From NCBI RefSeq assembly GCF_018128545.1, contig NZ_JAGSND010000006.1:174487-238486 (forward strand): 64,000 nucleotides of DNA. The letters are read 5' to 3'. The notes below the pieces were generated by a model. It ran no database searches. It saw nothing but the letters and a program-made list of their open reading frames with translations, and was not told where the DNA came from. The stretch's first letter is position 1. Every line of letters begins with the position of its first letter. Below, in pieces: positions 43,433-55,628 of the stretch. The position numbers and the translations under genes are program-made. The stretch is from Sinanaerobacter chloroacetimidivorans. GTDB lineage: Bacteria; Bacillota; Clostridia; Peptostreptococcales; Anaerovoracaceae.

Positions 43433-44182
43433 CTAAGCTCTCAGCGCATCTTTAAATTTTTCTCTGATTCTCTTTTCCAGTCTTGATATCGTCATCTGGG
43501 AAACTCCCATGTCGTCTGCAATATCCTGTTGTGTTTGATTTTTAAAATAACGTCGTTTAAATATGTCTCTTTCTTTATCTGAAAGCACCTGCAAAACAGA
43601 CTTGATCAATTCCGCATTCTCGAAGCTGTTATAGCCGGACTCCTCTGTCCCTGTATATTTTTCAAGTACTGCGCCCTCACCCTCTTCTCCGCCTTCATCA
43701 AAGGTCTGGTTTAAAGAATAGGTGCTGTAGGCTTGTCCGCCCTCCATGGCTTCCAGAATTTCTTCTTCGGAATAACCGAGATATTCGGCCAGCTCTGCCA
43801 CAGTAGGTATTCTGGATAATTTCCCGTATAAATGCTCCTTGGCAGGGGAAATCTGTGCAGAAATTTCTTTTAACCTTCTGGGTACCTTCACCGCCCAGCC
43901 TTTGTCTCTGAAATACCTCTTAATTTCTCCAATGATGGTAGGTGTAGCAAAGCTGGTAAATTCATACCCTTTAGAAGCGTCGAATCTTTCCACAGCAAAA
44001 ACTAAGGCCATGGAGCCTACCTGATATAAATCATCGTAGTCCACGCCTTTGTTTAGATATTTTTTAATCAAAATATCTACCATATACAGGTATTTTTCAA
44101 CGATTTCATTACGAAGTTCGATATTTCCTGTCTGGCGATATTTTTCGAATAGCTCTTTGTTATTTGTTTGTCCAGAGGTCAT
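43433..44182 (-). CDS. Alternative sigma factor, SigB/SigF/SigG group
   Basis: 249 residues with sigma-70 regions 2 (DYDDLYQVGSMALVFAVERFD...FTSFATPTIIGEIKRYFRDKGW), 3 (VPRRLKE...IPTVAELAEYLGYSEEEI) and 4 (LSDKERDIFKRRYFKNQTQQDIADDMGVSQMTISRLEKRIREK). No region 1. I chose the ATG at 44180-44182 with GGGGG before it. The upstream GTG has no site. It follows genes for an anti-sigma kinase and its antagonist, as in sigB and spoIIA operons. General stress sigma-B or a sporulation sigma such as SigF are both possible. The rsbV-rsbW arrangement does not decide. Confidence 0.88.
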   Translation of the reverse strand: MTSGQTNNKELFEKYRQTGNIELRNEIVEKYLYMVDILIKKYLNKGVDYDDLYQVGSMALVFAVERFDASKGYEFTSFATPTIIGEIKRYFRDKGWAVKVPRRLKEISAQISPAKEHLYGKLSRIPTVAELAEYLGYSEEEILEAMEGGQAYSTYSLNQTFDEGGEEGEGAVLEKYTGTEESGYNSFENAELIKSVLQVLSDKERDIFKRRYFKNQTQQDIADDMGVSQMTISRLEKRIREKFKDALRA

Positions 44183-44193
44183 ATCATCCCCCA

Positions 44194-44607
44194 CTAAAAC
44201 CGACTTATATATTTCACCATCTTAATGCTGGTACCTGCGCCTAATTCCGATAATATATCCACTTCGTCCATCAAGGCTTTAATGATAAAAATTCCGAGTC
44301 CTCCCTCTTTGGGATCCTCTTCAAATACAGGACTGTGATATTTAGTAATGTCATAGCCCCCGCATTGATCTATCACAGATATGATCATTCTATCATCGCC
44401 AACCTCACAGGCGACTTCGTAGCAAACTTCGCAGCTTGATTTTCCGTGGCATACGACATTGGTGCACGCTTCCGATACCGCTACTTTGATATCTTCAATA
44501 GCTTCAATATCAAAGCCCGCGCAGTTGGCCAGGGAGGATATAGCCAATCTTACCATCCCGACATATTCTGGCTTTCCAGGGACCGAAAATTTCAATATAT
44601 CTGTCAT
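44194..44607 (-). CDS. rsbW: Anti-sigma factor serine kinase, RsbW/SpoIIAB type
   Basis: 137 residues of the GHKL ATPase fold. Landmarks: the N-box KVAVSEACTNVVCHG and the G-box region KEGGLGIFIIKALMDEV. It would hold the downstream sigma factor inactive and phosphorylate the RsbV-type antagonist. The ATG at 44605-44607 follows GGAGAGG. It is between rsbV and the sigma gene, with no terminators, so the three are one operon. Confidence 0.88.
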   Translation of the reverse strand: MTDILKFSVPGKPEYVGMVRLAISSLANCAGFDIEAIEDIKVAVSEACTNVVCHGKSSCEVCYEVACEVGDDRMIISVIDQCGGYDITKYHSPVFEEDPKEGGLGIFIIKALMDEVDILSELGAGTSIKMVKYISRF

Positions 44608-44630
44608 TTTCCTCTCCTCTTTCAGGGTTC

Positions 44631-44948
44631 TTAGATTTCTGAACAAAGTATTCTGTCAAGACTAGTGATACTGAGCAGTTTTTTAATATTTTCCTTTGGA
44701 TTAATCAAAGTGATTTTATTTTTATTTTCCTGCATTCTGCCAAAAGCACCGATAATTACGCCCAGACCGGTACTGTCAATATAGGTTAGGTCATCCATAT
44801 GGATCAGGATATCAGCTTTCTTCTCCTGATAAGCTCCATTCAGCAGTTCTCTTAATTGGGGTGCTGTTGAAATATCAACCTCTCCTGCTGCAACAAAATC
44901 CCATTTTTCCAATTCTTCATTAAATTTACTCTGTATCTTTAGTGACAT
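44631..44948 (-). CDS. rsbV: Anti-anti-sigma factor, RsbV/SpoIIAA type (STAS domain)
   Basis: 105 residues with the STAS pattern. The phosphorylatable Ser lies in DLTYIDSTGLGVIIGAFGRM, near residue 57, the site used by RsbW-type kinases. Dephosphorylated protein would bind the anti-sigma kinase and release the sigma factor. It is the first gene of the three-gene operon, with an AGGAGG site. Confidence 0.9.
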   Translation of the reverse strand: MSLKIQSKFNEELEKWDFVAAGEVDISTAPQLRELLNGAYQEKKADILIHMDDLTYIDSTGLGVIIGAFGRMQENKNKITLINPKENIKKLLSITSLDRILCSEI

Positions 44949-45000
44949 TGCTACTTCCTCCTGAAATCTATACCCTTACTATGAGGTCTTAAACGATTTT

Positions 45001-47517
45001 TTATTCTGTATCAAGGGTCATCTGCGTTGATTCTTCTCCATTTTCATCTAAAGTTTCCTCAGCGTCTTCATTTGCTAGTTCATCATCGTCATCTTTGATT
45101 ACTTTAGCCAGTGTAATAATATTTGCATCCTCTTCCACCCTCATGATTTTCACACCTTGGGTAGCCCTTCCCAGTCTGGAAACCTCGCTTGCCTTGATTC
45201 TGATGATAATTCCATCTGAATTGATCAATAAAATTTCATCACTTTCATTTACAACCATGGCTCCGATCAGTTCTCCGGTCTTTTTGAACTTGGCCTTATC
45301 ATAAGTTAGAAGTCCTTTGCCTCCTCTTGATTGAACCTTGTATTCCTCAACAGGGGTTCTCTTTCCATAACCATTTTTGGTTACTACAAGGAGTTCTTCA
45401 TCCTTTTCAGCAAGCTCCATGGCAACCACTTCATCACCCTTTTCCAAGGTAATCGCCTTCACACCGCCTGCAATTCTACCCATGCTCCTTACATCTTCCT
45501 CTGAGAAGCAGATACACTTGCCGAATTTGGTAACAATGATGACATTGCTGGTTCCGGTGGTTTGATTGATGCCGATGAGTTCGTCATTATCCTTCAGATT
45601 TATGGCGATCAATCCGGTTTTTCGATTGGTATCAAATTGAGAAAGCGGAGTCTTTTTGATGGTTCCATGCTTCGTTACCGCAATCAGGAATTTATCCTCT
45701 GCAAAATCCTGAATCGGAATTACCGCGGTAATTCTCTCTCTCTGCATCAGATTCAGGAAATTCACTGCCGGTGTACCCTTGGCAGTCCTCTGTGCTTCCG
45801 GTATTTCGTACGCTTTTATTTTATGCGCTTTTCCTGTATTTGTAAAGAACATTAAATAATCGTGGGTGGAAGTCATGATCAAATTTTTTACAAAATCATT
45901 TTCTCTGGTTGTTACGCCGGTAACGCCTTTTCCTCCACGTTTTTGAGTTTTGTAAGTATCTACGGAAACTCTCTTGATATATCCCAGATGTGTCAAGGTA
46001 ACAGCAACTTTACCCTCCTGGATGAGATCTTCTTCATCGATATCCTCTGCATCTGCCTGGATATCGGTTCTTCTTTCATCACCAAATTTTTTCTTGATTT
46101 CCAGAAGTTCATCCTTGATGATGCTCATTAAAATGGATTCATCTGCCAGAACCTGCTTAAACCATGCAATCTGTTTCATCAGTTCCTGATATTCATTTTC
46201 AATTTTCTCCCGTTCCAGACCTTGCAGCCTTGCAAGTCTCATGTCCAAAATGGCCTGGGCCTGGATTTCACTGAGTCCGAAACGCTCCATTAAACGAGGT
46301 TTTGCGTCATTATAGCTTTCACGGATGGTTCTGATTACTTCATCAATATGATCCAGCGCAATTCTGAGTCCTTCCAAAATGTGGGCTCTTTCTTCTGCTT
46401 TTCTGAGATCATAGATGGTTCTTCTGGTGACAACATCCTTCTGGTGCTTTAAATACTCCTCGAGCATATTCTTCAGATTTAACAGCTTCGGCTGTCCGTC
46501 CACCAGTGCGATCATGATGATGCTGTAGGTGTCCTGCAGCTGAGTATGCTTGTATAACCGATTCAGGGTAATCTGAGGATTCGCATCTTTCTTCAGCTCG
46601 ATTACGATACGCATGCCGGTTCGGTCGGATTCATCTCTGATATCGGAGATGTGATCCAGCCGTTTTTCTCTGACCAGCTCTGCAATCTTTTCGATGACCC
46701 TTGCTTTATTTACCTGATAAGGGATTTCTGTAAAGATAATCTGCTGTTTTCCCTTATTTGTCTCTTCAAATTCCGCTTTCGCCCTTACCGTGACTTTACC
46801 TTGTCCGGTACGATAGGCTGCTTTTGCGGCGTTTCTTCCCATGATAATGGCACCGGTTGGAAAATCCGGCGCTTTTACAATTTTAATCAGATCCTCTATG
46901 TCTGCATCAGCATCATCGATGAGCTTTACGGTAGCATCAATGACATCGCTGAGATTGTGCGGGGGAATGGAGGTAGCCATACCGACGGCAATCCCATTGG
47001 ATCCGTTGACCAGCAGGTTCGGAAATCTGGAGGGAAGTACCACCGGTTCCTGCTCTTCTTCATCGAAGTTCGGCATGAAATCAACGGTTTCTTTATCGAT
47101 ATCCCGAAGCATCTGAAGAGCAAAAGGCGTCATCCTGGCCTCCGTATAACGCATGGCGGCAGCGCCGTCACCGTCAACGGAACCAAAATTTCCGTGTCCG
47201 TCTACCAGCATATAACGAATGGAGAAGTCCTGAGCCATACGAACCATGGCATCATAAATAGAGCTGTCACCGTGAGGATGGTATTTACCCATTACTTCAC
47301 CAACGATACGAGCGGATTTTTTATGAGGCTTGTCCGGGGTAACACCCAACTCACTCATTCCGTATAAAATTCTTCTGTGTACCGGCTTCAAGCCGTCTCT
47401 TACATCGGGAAGCGCTCTGCCGACAATAACACTCATAGCGTAATCGATGTAGGAGTTTTTCATTTCATCATGAATTTCATGCTGAAGCAGTTTCACATCA
47501 TCTAAAAAGCTTGTCAT
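45001..47517 (-). CDS. gyrA: DNA gyrase subunit A
   Basis: 838 residues. It breaks and rejoins DNA in gyrase. The active-site Tyr lies in [11 protein letters not shown], the quinolone-determining region has [20 protein letters not shown], and the C-terminal six-bladed wrapping domain contains the GyrA-box as QKRGGKG. The acidic tail ends in an Asp/Glu-rich stretch. It lies 14 bases downstream of gyrB and is transcribed with it away from oriC. Confidence 0.97.
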   Translation of the reverse strand: MTSFLDDVKLLQHEIHDEMKNSYIDYAMSVIVGRALPDVRDGLKPVHRRILYGMSELGVTPDKPHKKSARIVGEVMGKYHPHGDSSIYDAMVRMAQDFSIRYMLVDGHGNFGSVDGDGAAAMRYTEARMTPFALQMLRDIDKETVDFMPNFDEEEQEPVVLPSRFPNLLVNGSNGIAVGMATSIPPHNLSDVIDATVKLIDDADADIEDLIKIVKAPDFPTGAIIMGRNAAKAAYRTGQGKVTVRAKAEFEETNKGKQQIIFTEIPYQVNKARVIEKIAELVREKRLDHISDIRDESDRTGMRIVIELKKDANPQITLNRLYKHTQLQDTYSIIMIALVDGQPKLLNLKNMLEEYLKHQKDVVTRRTIYDLRKAEERAHILEGLRIALDHIDEVIRTIRESYNDAKPRLMERFGLSEIQAQAILDMRLARLQGLEREKIENEYQELMKQIAWFKQVLADESILMSIIKDELLEIKKKFGDERRTDIQADAEDIDEEDLIQEGKVAVTLTHLGYIKRVSVDTYKTQKRGGKGVTGVTTRENDFVKNLIMTSTHDYLMFFTNTGKAHKIKAYEIPEAQRTAKGTPAVNFLNLMQRERITAVIPIQDFAEDKFLIAVTKHGTIKKTPLSQFDTNRKTGLIAINLKDNDELIGINQTTGTSNVIIVTKFGKCICFSEEDVRSMGRIAGGVKAITLEKGDEVVAMELAEKDEELLVVTKNGYGKRTPVEEYKVQSRGGKGLLTYDKAKFKKTGELIGAMVVNESDEILLINSDGIIIRIKASEVSRLGRATQGVKIMRVEEDANIITLAKVIKDDDDELANEDAEETLDENGEESTQMTLDTE

Positions 47518-47531
47518 TCTTTATCTCCCCC

Positions 47532-49693
<2,162 letters not shown>

Positions 49694-49765
49694 TAGACCA
49701 CCATATATTGTATAATAAATTCTGCTTTTTTACAAGTTTTTTATTAAAAGGGTCTGAATCTATAA

Positions 49766-49798
49766 AAATATCGTTTTAGGAGTCCTAAAACGATATTT
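49766..49798 (-). terminator. Perfect 16-bp palindrome, terminator of recF
   Basis: The 16-base arms AAATATCGTTTTAGGA and TCCTAAAACGATATTT meet around a single central base. On the minus strand the right arm ends in TTTTTATAG, giving an intrinsic terminator about 50 bases after the recF stop. It separates recF from gyrB, which are often cotranscribed in related bacteria. Confidence 0.8.
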
Positions 49799-49844
49799 CG
49801 GCGTTTCTGATGGTTAATATTTTTAAGATATATATATAGTTAAA

Positions 49845-50948
49845 TTACAGATTATTGCAATTTGTAACAGCACCTTTTTCGACAGAAAAAGTTTGCCCCT
49901 CCGGCAAATTACTTCTTAATTCATCAGATATCTCTGTGGTTGTAATAAATAATTGAACTTCTGCAAGGGAGTGAATCAGAAAATTTTGCCTCTCTGCATC
50001 TAATTCGGATAACACATCATCCAATAAAAGGATCGGATCCTCACCTGTTTCCTCTTGAATCAAACGGATTTCCGCCAATTTTAAAGATAAAGCCGCAGTA
50101 CGCTGCTGGCCTTGCGATCCATAATGCCTGATATCAATATCCTTTACGCATATTTTGATATCATCCTTGTGGGGGCCAAATGATGTATTTCTTCGGAATA
50201 AATCATTTTTCAGACTTGAATTCAGCTTCGTCATAAAAATTTCTTTTTGCTGTGCCAGAGTTTCCCGGCAGGGGATACTGGACTCATAGAAAAGTGCCAG
50301 CTCTTCCTTTCCATTTGTGATTCCTTTGCTGATTTCTTTGCTGATCAGATTCAGCTTTTCGATAAATCCCTTTCTCTCAAGTATTATTTTTGATCCATAC
50401 TCAGCCAGTTCTTCATTCCAGACCGAAAGAATATCTTCTCTCACATCCTGCTGCTTCAGCAGGGAATTTCTTTGTTGCAGTATTTTTTTGTATCTGGACA
50501 GATTCCTGTAATAGACAGGTTTCAGCTGACAAAGCTCTCTGTCAACGAATTTTCTCCTTTTTTCTGGTTCATCTTTTACAATTTTCAGATCCTCGGGGGA
50601 GAAAATAACCATATAAACATTTTCCAGGAGATCAATGTTCTTGGAGGTTTTCAATCCATCTATTTTGAGCTGCTTTCCTTCTTTGCTTATAACGATTTCT
50701 ATGTCCAGATTTTTTCCGTCTTTAAAAGAGGAGCTGCTAACTTTGCAATACTCCTCTCCAAAACCTATCATTTCTGTATCTCTGTTGGTCCGAAAGGATT
50801 TTCCCAGAGACATAATATATAAACTTTCCAGGAGATTTGTTTTCCCCTGGGCGTTTTTTCCGGTAATGATGTTCACTTTCGGATGAAAGCAGACTCTTTC
50901 TTCTTTATAATTCCGGAAATTTTGTAATGTAATTTCTTTTAAATACAT
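49845..50948 (-). CDS. recF: DNA replication and repair protein RecF
   Basis: 367 residues with Walker A GKNAQGKTN, an ABC-like signature in GSQGQQRTAALSLKLAE and Walker B ILLLDDVLSELD. It binds gapped DNA and helps load RecA. It lies about 50 bases after dnaN in the conserved dnaA-dnaN-recF order and is followed by its own terminator. Confidence 0.95.
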   Translation of the reverse strand: MYLKEITLQNFRNYKEERVCFHPKVNIITGKNAQGKTNLLESLYIMSLGKSFRTNRDTEMIGFGEEYCKVSSSSFKDGKNLDIEIVISKEGKQLKIDGLKTSKNIDLLENVYMVIFSPEDLKIVKDEPEKRRKFVDRELCQLKPVYYRNLSRYKKILQQRNSLLKQQDVREDILSVWNEELAEYGSKIILERKGFIEKLNLISKEISKGITNGKEELALFYESSIPCRETLAQQKEIFMTKLNSSLKNDLFRRNTSFGPHKDDIKICVKDIDIRHYGSQGQQRTAALSLKLAEIRLIQEETGEDPILLLDDVLSELDAERQNFLIHSLAEVQLFITTTEISDELRSNLPEGQTFSVEKGAVTNCNNL

Positions 50949-50998
50949 TGAAATTGTAACCTTATATAAATTTAATTTACTTACACATCGTGATAAAA

Positions 50999-52111
50999 TC
51001 AGTTAGTCGAAATACGAACCGGTAATACCAGATATTCGTAGGCGTTTCCTTCCACAGGTTTGATCAGGCAAGGACTGACACTGGTATTAAACTCCATCAC
51101 AACCTGGGAATCAGTTACAACTTTTAAAACATCCAGTATATATTTTGAATTAAAGCCGATATCCAAATCGGTACCGTCTTTTTCAATGAAGACTTCTTCT
51201 TTTACATTTCCTTCTTCAGATCTCGAAGTAATGATCACTTTATCTCTGAAAATAGAAAGCTTAATCAGATTGTTCTTCCCTTCCTTTGCAAGTAAAGAGG
51301 CCCTTTCGATGCTATTCAAAAGATCCGTTCTGCTTACCTTCACTTTTACTTTATTTTCTTTCGGCAATATATCTTTATACTTAATAAAATCTCCTTCTAA
51401 TAATCGTAGAACGATCCTGGTATCTTCAAGAAGGAAGACTGCTTTCTTTTCATCTAAAATCACCGAAATTTCCTTTTGCTCTTCCGTCTCGGAAATGATT
51501 TTATTAATTTCGTTCAGTATTCTTGCCGATATAATAATCTTTCTATTTTCCTCGTTTTTCATGTTTTCACGAGTGACAGCCATTCTGAAACCATCCAAAG
51601 CAACCATGTTGAGTGAGTCTTCTTCCATTTCAATAAGAACTCCTACGATGATACCTTTCGATTCATCTATGCTTGCGGCAAAGGATGTTTTCTTTATCAT
51701 TTCTTTTAATAATTCTTTTTCCAGACTTATTTTTTGTTCTTCATTAATTTCACCGATGTTAGGAAACTCTTCCGCTGGAAGACCAACGATCATAAACTCT
51801 GAGGATAAACATCTGATTATAATGTTGTTATTTTCCAGTTCTTCTATTTCAATATCTTCATTGGGAAGCTTTCTGATAATATCGCTGAACAGTCTCGCTG
51901 AAACAACGACAGAACCTTCTTCTTCCACAGAAACTTCTATTTTCTTTTCAATGCTTAAATCAAGGTCGGACGCGGAAAGCGTCAGCGTATTATCATTTGA
52001 GGCTTCCAGTAATATGCCCTTCAGAATTGGAATAGTGGTTCTTGAGGTCACAGCCTTGGAAACAGTATTTAAAGCTTTTGATAAAGATTGCTGGTTGCAA
52101 GTGAATTTCAT
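50999..52111 (-). CDS. dnaN: DNA polymerase III beta subunit (sliding clamp)
   Basis: 370 residues, three repeats of the clamp fold. Typical start MKFTCNQQSLSKALNTVSKAV and C-terminal ending KPVEGNAYEYLVLPVR. The coding region is AT-rich and Lys/Glu/Ile-rich. It follows dnaA after a 152-base gap with DnaA boxes, and GGAGG precedes the ATG. Confidence 0.96.
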   Translation of the reverse strand: MKFTCNQQSLSKALNTVSKAVTSRTTIPILKGILLEASNDNTLTLSASDLDLSIEKKIEVSVEEEGSVVVSARLFSDIIRKLPNEDIEIEELENNNIIIRCLSSEFMIVGLPAEEFPNIGEINEEQKISLEKELLKEMIKKTSFAASIDESKGIIVGVLIEMEEDSLNMVALDGFRMAVTRENMKNEENRKIIISARILNEINKIISETEEQKEISVILDEKKAVFLLEDTRIVLRLLEGDFIKYKDILPKENKVKVKVSRTDLLNSIERASLLAKEGKNNLIKLSIFRDKVIITSRSEEGNVKEEVFIEKDGTDLDIGFNSKYILDVLKVVTDSQVVMEFNTSVSPCLIKPVEGNAYEYLVLPVRISTN

Positions 52112-52263
52112 GGTGAATCCTCCTTTTTTTTATATGGATTTTTAGTAATAATAGTAATAGGGCCTGTGGATTTGTGGATAACTTCTGTGGAAAACAAAAT
52201 TCGAATGATTCATTGATATTTTTGCTTGTTGATAACTTTAAAAAGTTATTCGGCTGAATGTTA
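52112..52263. promoter_or_regulatory. DnaA-box cluster between dnaA and dnaN (part of bipartite oriC)
   Basis: TTATCCACA on the minus strand at 52173-52181, with near matches at 52165-52173 (AAATCCACA) and 52227-52235 (TTATCAACA). A bipartite origin with boxes on both sides of dnaA is known in several Firmicutes. Confidence 0.7.
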
Positions 52264-53586
52264 CTAATCTTCCTTGATGGAATTTTCGAGTTCTTTAATG
52301 ACCTCACGCAAGGATTCATTCGTTTTCATCTCTGAGGAAATTTTATCACAGGCATGCAAAACAGTGGTATGATCTCTGTTCCCAAAGAATTCACCAATTT
52401 TAGGTAATGATAAATCTGTCATATCTCTGCAGATATACATGGCAATTTGTCTTGGAAATGCAAGATTTCTTGATCTTTTTGCAGATTCCAGATCGGCTTG
52501 TTTGATATTGAAATGCTTGCAAATATATTTTTTAACCAACGCGGGAGTAACTTGTCTGTCTTTTGAAGAAAAGACGTCTTTTAATACTTCCTTTGCCAGA
52601 TCTCTGTTAATTTTCTGATTTGTCAAATTAGCATAAGCAATAACCCGAATGAAGGCACCCTCAAGTTCTCGAATATTGGACTGGATTTTTTCTGCAATGA
52701 CTCCGATCACTTCAATAAGGCTGTCTGTTGTTTCAAGGCCTTCCAGTTCTGCTTTATTTCTGAGTATGGCTACCCTGGTTTCATAATCAGGCGGTTGAAT
52801 ATCAGCAATTAGGCCCCATTCAAATCTGGAACGAAGTCTTTCTTCCAGTGTTTGAATTTCTTTTGGCGGCCTGTCACTGGAAATAATAATTTGTTTATTT
52901 GCTTCATAAAGAGTATTGAAAGTATGGAAAATTTCTTCCTGAGTACGTTCCTTTTTTTCAATAAATTGAATATCGTCGATTAACAGTACATCGATGCTTC
53001 TGTATTTATTTCTGAATTCTACATTCTTATCTTCTCTGATGGCTTTGATAAGCTCATTTGTAAACATCTCGGAAGAAACATACAGAACCTTGGTCCTTGG
53101 ATTCTGCTGCAATATGTAATGACCGATGGCGTGCATCAAATGGGTTTTACCAAGGCCGGCTCCTCCGTAAATAAAGAGCGGATTGTACGCTTTGGAAGGG
53201 GATTCGGCTACGGCTAGAGATGCTGCGTGGGCAAATCTGTTGTTGTTGCCGATTACAAAAGTATTAAAGATATATTTGGGATTTAGATACAGTTCATCGG
53301 TAAAATTAATTTCTTCCTGCTGATCCTGTGTTTCTTCAGGATAAACAAAAAAAACCTTTAACTTTTGGCCGAATGCTTCTTTTACCGCATTTTCAATAAT
53401 AGAAATATATCTGCCTTCTAATATGGACTTGGCCATATCATTGTACAGCGATAAATACAATTTATTTTCTTTATAGTCAACTTTAACGGGGGTAAGAGGA
53501 TAAACCCAGGTATCATAACTTACGGCGGTGAGCTCAGGTTTAAGAAGTTCTAAAGTTTTTTCCCAGTTTTCTGTTAGATTGTTCAT
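52264..53586 (-). CDS. dnaA: Chromosomal replication initiator protein DnaA
   Basis: 440 residues. Domain III has Walker [10 protein letters not shown] and Walker [13 protein letters not shown]. Domain IV carries the box-recognition signature [17 protein letters not shown]. Domain I is at the N-terminus (about 1-85) with a short linker. It is transcribed away from the origin region that lies before its start. Confidence 0.97.
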   Translation of the reverse strand: MNNLTENWEKTLELLKPELTAVSYDTWVYPLTPVKVDYKENKLYLSLYNDMAKSILEGRYISIIENAVKEAFGQKLKVFFVYPEETQDQQEEINFTDELYLNPKYIFNTFVIGNNNRFAHAASLAVAESPSKAYNPLFIYGGAGLGKTHLMHAIGHYILQQNPRTKVLYVSSEMFTNELIKAIREDKNVEFRNKYRSIDVLLIDDIQFIEKKERTQEEIFHTFNTLYEANKQIIISSDRPPKEIQTLEERLRSRFEWGLIADIQPPDYETRVAILRNKAELEGLETTDSLIEVIGVIAEKIQSNIRELEGAFIRVIAYANLTNQKINRDLAKEVLKDVFSSKDRQVTPALVKKYICKHFNIKQADLESAKRSRNLAFPRQIAMYICRDMTDLSLPKIGEFFGNRDHTTVLHACDKISSEMKTNESLREVIKELENSIKED

Positions 53587-53927
53587 ACTGTTTTTCCTTC
53601 TGTGAATTGAAATAGATTGTTATTTAATGTGCTTCTATCATAACAAAAAAAGTTATCCACAGGCAATACTTAAAATAAAAATAGGGAAAAAATAAATTTC
53701 CCAGTAGTTATCCACTATCTGTGGGTAACTTTGTGCAAAGTTTTCACAGCCACAACTACATCTAGTTTTTTAAAAAGCAGAGAGTAAGGAAATCCCTGTA
53801 TCTTCCTGCCTTGAGATGCACAAAAATATTGACACAAAAGACCTTTAAATGTATAATTACAAAGCAGTTGTGCGCAAATTGAAATTAAGATTGCGTTATG
53901 ATAGGAATTTTAAGGAGGTGAAGAGTG
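53587..53927. promoter_or_regulatory. oriC intergenic region upstream of dnaA
   Basis: It contains DnaA boxes TTATCCACA (53653-53661, plus), TTATCCACT (53708-53716, plus) and TTACCCACA (53720-53728, minus), and an A/T-rich stretch (53662-53700) suited to unwinding. Gene orientation flips here: dnaA and everything left is mostly minus, and rpmH onward is plus. The promoters of both dnaA and rpmH must lie in this region. Confidence 0.85.
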
Positions 53928-54062
53928 ATGAAGCAGACTTTCCAACCTAAGGTTAGACAGAGAAAAAAAGAGCATGGCTTTAGAAAAAGAATGAGTACAA
54001 AAAACGGTAGAAATGTTTTGAAAAGAAGAAGAGCAAGAGGAAGAAAAGAATTGACAGCATAG
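53928..54062 (+). CDS. rpmH: 50S ribosomal protein L34
   Basis: 44 residues: [20 protein letters not shown] and then a basic tail, the conserved L34 sequence. AAGGAGGTG lies eight bases before the ATG. It is too short for many gene callers. It is the first gene to the right of oriC, followed by a small hairpin and rnpA. Confidence 0.97.
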   Translation: MKQTFQPKVRQRKKEHGFRKRMSTKNGRNVLKRRRARGRKELTA

Positions 54063-54086
54063 AGACCGCAAAAGTGGTCTTTTTGT
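54063..54086 (+). terminator. Terminator or attenuator between rpmH and rnpA
   Basis: AGACC and GGTCT arms around an 8-base loop followed by TTTTTG. It would reduce rnpA expression relative to the abundant L34 message, as seen in other bacteria. Confidence 0.7.
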
Positions 54087-54232
54087 TTAGTGGCATGGAA
54101 TATTTTTCTAATTTGCCTTTTTTGCCATGCCCAATTTGCTCTGGAGATTGTTGGCAATTCGCGGGAAAATCATAAAATCCGGCAAAGCCGGTATTACGAA
54201 GCCTGATTTTCATTGCTTGTAAGGGGATATTG

Positions 54233-54574
54233 ATGTTAAAACCAAATGTTTTACGAAGAAAGAAGGATTTTTCTGCAATTTACAATAAAGGAAAATCCGT
54301 AGGGGAGAGATATCTGGTTTTGTTTTTAAAAAAAAACAACCTTCCTTATAATAGGACAGCCTTTTTAGCTAGCAAAAAAGTTGGCAACAGTGTATTAAGA
54401 AACAGAGCACGACGACTTATGAAAGAAAGTTACAGAGATTTAGAATGTAAACTGACAAAAGGCTATGACATTATACTGATAGCCAGAAATACGATTTGTA
54501 ATGTAAAGTGTGCGGATGTGAAAAAATCTATGGATGCCGCATTTATGAAATCCGGAATCTTGAGAAAAGAATAA
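54233..54574 (+). CDS. rnpA: Ribonuclease P protein component
   Basis: 113 residues, basic. Has the RNR motif as VGNSVLRNRARRLMKESYR, and LRRKKDFSAIYNKGKSV at the N-terminus. It assists RNase P RNA in 5' maturation of tRNA. The ATG at 54233 follows AAGGGG. A TTG one codon earlier is less likely. Confidence 0.95.
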   Translation: MLKPNVLRRKKDFSAIYNKGKSVGERYLVLFLKKNNLPYNRTAFLASKKVGNSVLRNRARRLMKESYRDLECKLTKGYDIILIARNTICNVKCADVKKSMDAAFMKSGILRKE

Positions 54575-54592
54575 GGATCCAGGTGAAGAATT

Positions 54593-54802
54593 TTGAAAAC
54601 GATTATCATGCTGCTCATTCGAGGGTATCAGAAATTTATTTCACCATTATTTCCGGCAACCTGCCGGTTTTACCCTACTTGCTCCCAGTATTTTTTGCAG
54701 GCTGTGGAAAAATATGGTGCCATAAAGGGTAGTTTTCTTGGAATTAAAAGAATTTTGAAATGTCACCCATTTCATCCGGGAGGATATGATCCCTTGAAAT
54801 GA
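54593..54802 (+). CDS. yidD: Membrane protein insertion efficiency factor
   Basis: 69 residues with the YidD pattern [24 protein letters not shown] and [10 protein letters not shown]. The start appears to be TTG at 54593, with AGGTGA six bases upstream. It lies between rnpA and yidC, the standard order, and is thought to help YidC insert membrane proteins. Confidence 0.94.
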   Translation: MKTIIMLLIRGYQKFISPLFPATCRFYPTCSQYFLQAVEKYGAIKGSFLGIKRILKCHPFHPGGYDPLK

Positions 54803-54820
54803 GTAACAGGAGGATATTGA

Positions 54821-55513
54821 ATGAACACACTAATAGGATTGATAGCAGAGCCATTAGGTATTTTGCTGAGTTATCTTTATGGTTTTATAGATAATTACGG
54901 GATTACCTTAATTGTATTTACAATAATAGTAAAAGCATGCCTATTTCCATTATATGCAGATCAGATAAAACACTCCACCAGAATGGCCGATGTACAGCCT
55001 AAGATGCAGGCTTTACAAAAGAAGTACGCCAATGATAAAGAAATGCTCAATATCAAAATGATGGAGTTATATAAGGAAGAGAAGTTCAATCCGATGAGAG
55101 GCTGTCTGCCTATGCTGATTCAGATGCCTATTATTTTTGGTCTTTTTGCCCTGCTCAGAAACCCAACCGTATTCATTAAGAGCAATGAAATGCTTATGGC
55201 TGTTCATGAAGCATTTTTATGGGTTCCTGACCTTAGTCAGCCGGATCCATGGGTACTGCCGATACTTGCCGGAATCACCACTTTCATTTCTTTTTCACAA
55301 ACCCAGAACCAGACACAAATGGGTGACAATACCATGGCTCCCATGATGAAAATGATGAGATACTTCTTCCCGATTATGATCGTGTGGATGGGCAGATCTT
55401 TTCCGGCAGGACTTACAGTTTACTGGTTTATCGGAACCCTTATTCAGATATTCCAGACTCGTGTGTTAAATAACTGGAAAAAGAAGAAACTGGCAGAAAA
55501 AGAAAGCAAATAG
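54821..55513 (+). CDS. yidC: Membrane protein insertase YidC/OxaA/SpoIIIJ
   Basis: 230 residues, five hydrophobic segments and the positively charged groove motif after VKACLFPLYADQIKHSTRMADVQPKMQALQKKY. MRGCLPMLIQMPIIFGLFALLRNP is a second hallmark. No lipoprotein signal is present, unlike B. subtilis SpoIIIJ. AGGAGG precedes the ATG. It is followed by jag, its usual partner. Confidence 0.94.
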   Translation: MNTLIGLIAEPLGILLSYLYGFIDNYGITLIVFTIIVKACLFPLYADQIKHSTRMADVQPKMQALQKKYANDKEMLNIKMMELYKEEKFNPMRGCLPMLIQMPIIFGLFALLRNPTVFIKSNEMLMAVHEAFLWVPDLSQPDPWVLPILAGITTFISFSQTQNQTQMGDNTMAPMMKMMRYFFPIMIVWMGRSFPAGLTVYWFIGTLIQIFQTRVLNNWKKKKLAEKESK

Positions 55514-55628
55514 TGCTAATAGCAGCAGGAATCATATGAATAATCGAGAATTCGTGATTTCTTTGCAAAAGTTCGCCGTCAATTTGATCTGCAAATTGGT
55601 CGAGCTATTATATGGAGGAAAAACACAT

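Noticed and set aside
46651..47367. A 238-codon open frame antisense to gyrA.
   Set aside because: Shadow of the gyrA codon pattern, with no supporting features.
51060..52145. A 361-codon Ser/Phe-rich open frame antisense to dnaN.
   Set aside because: It mirrors the Lys/Glu-rich codons of dnaN, has no ribosome site and no recognisable domain. The dnaN reading is certain.
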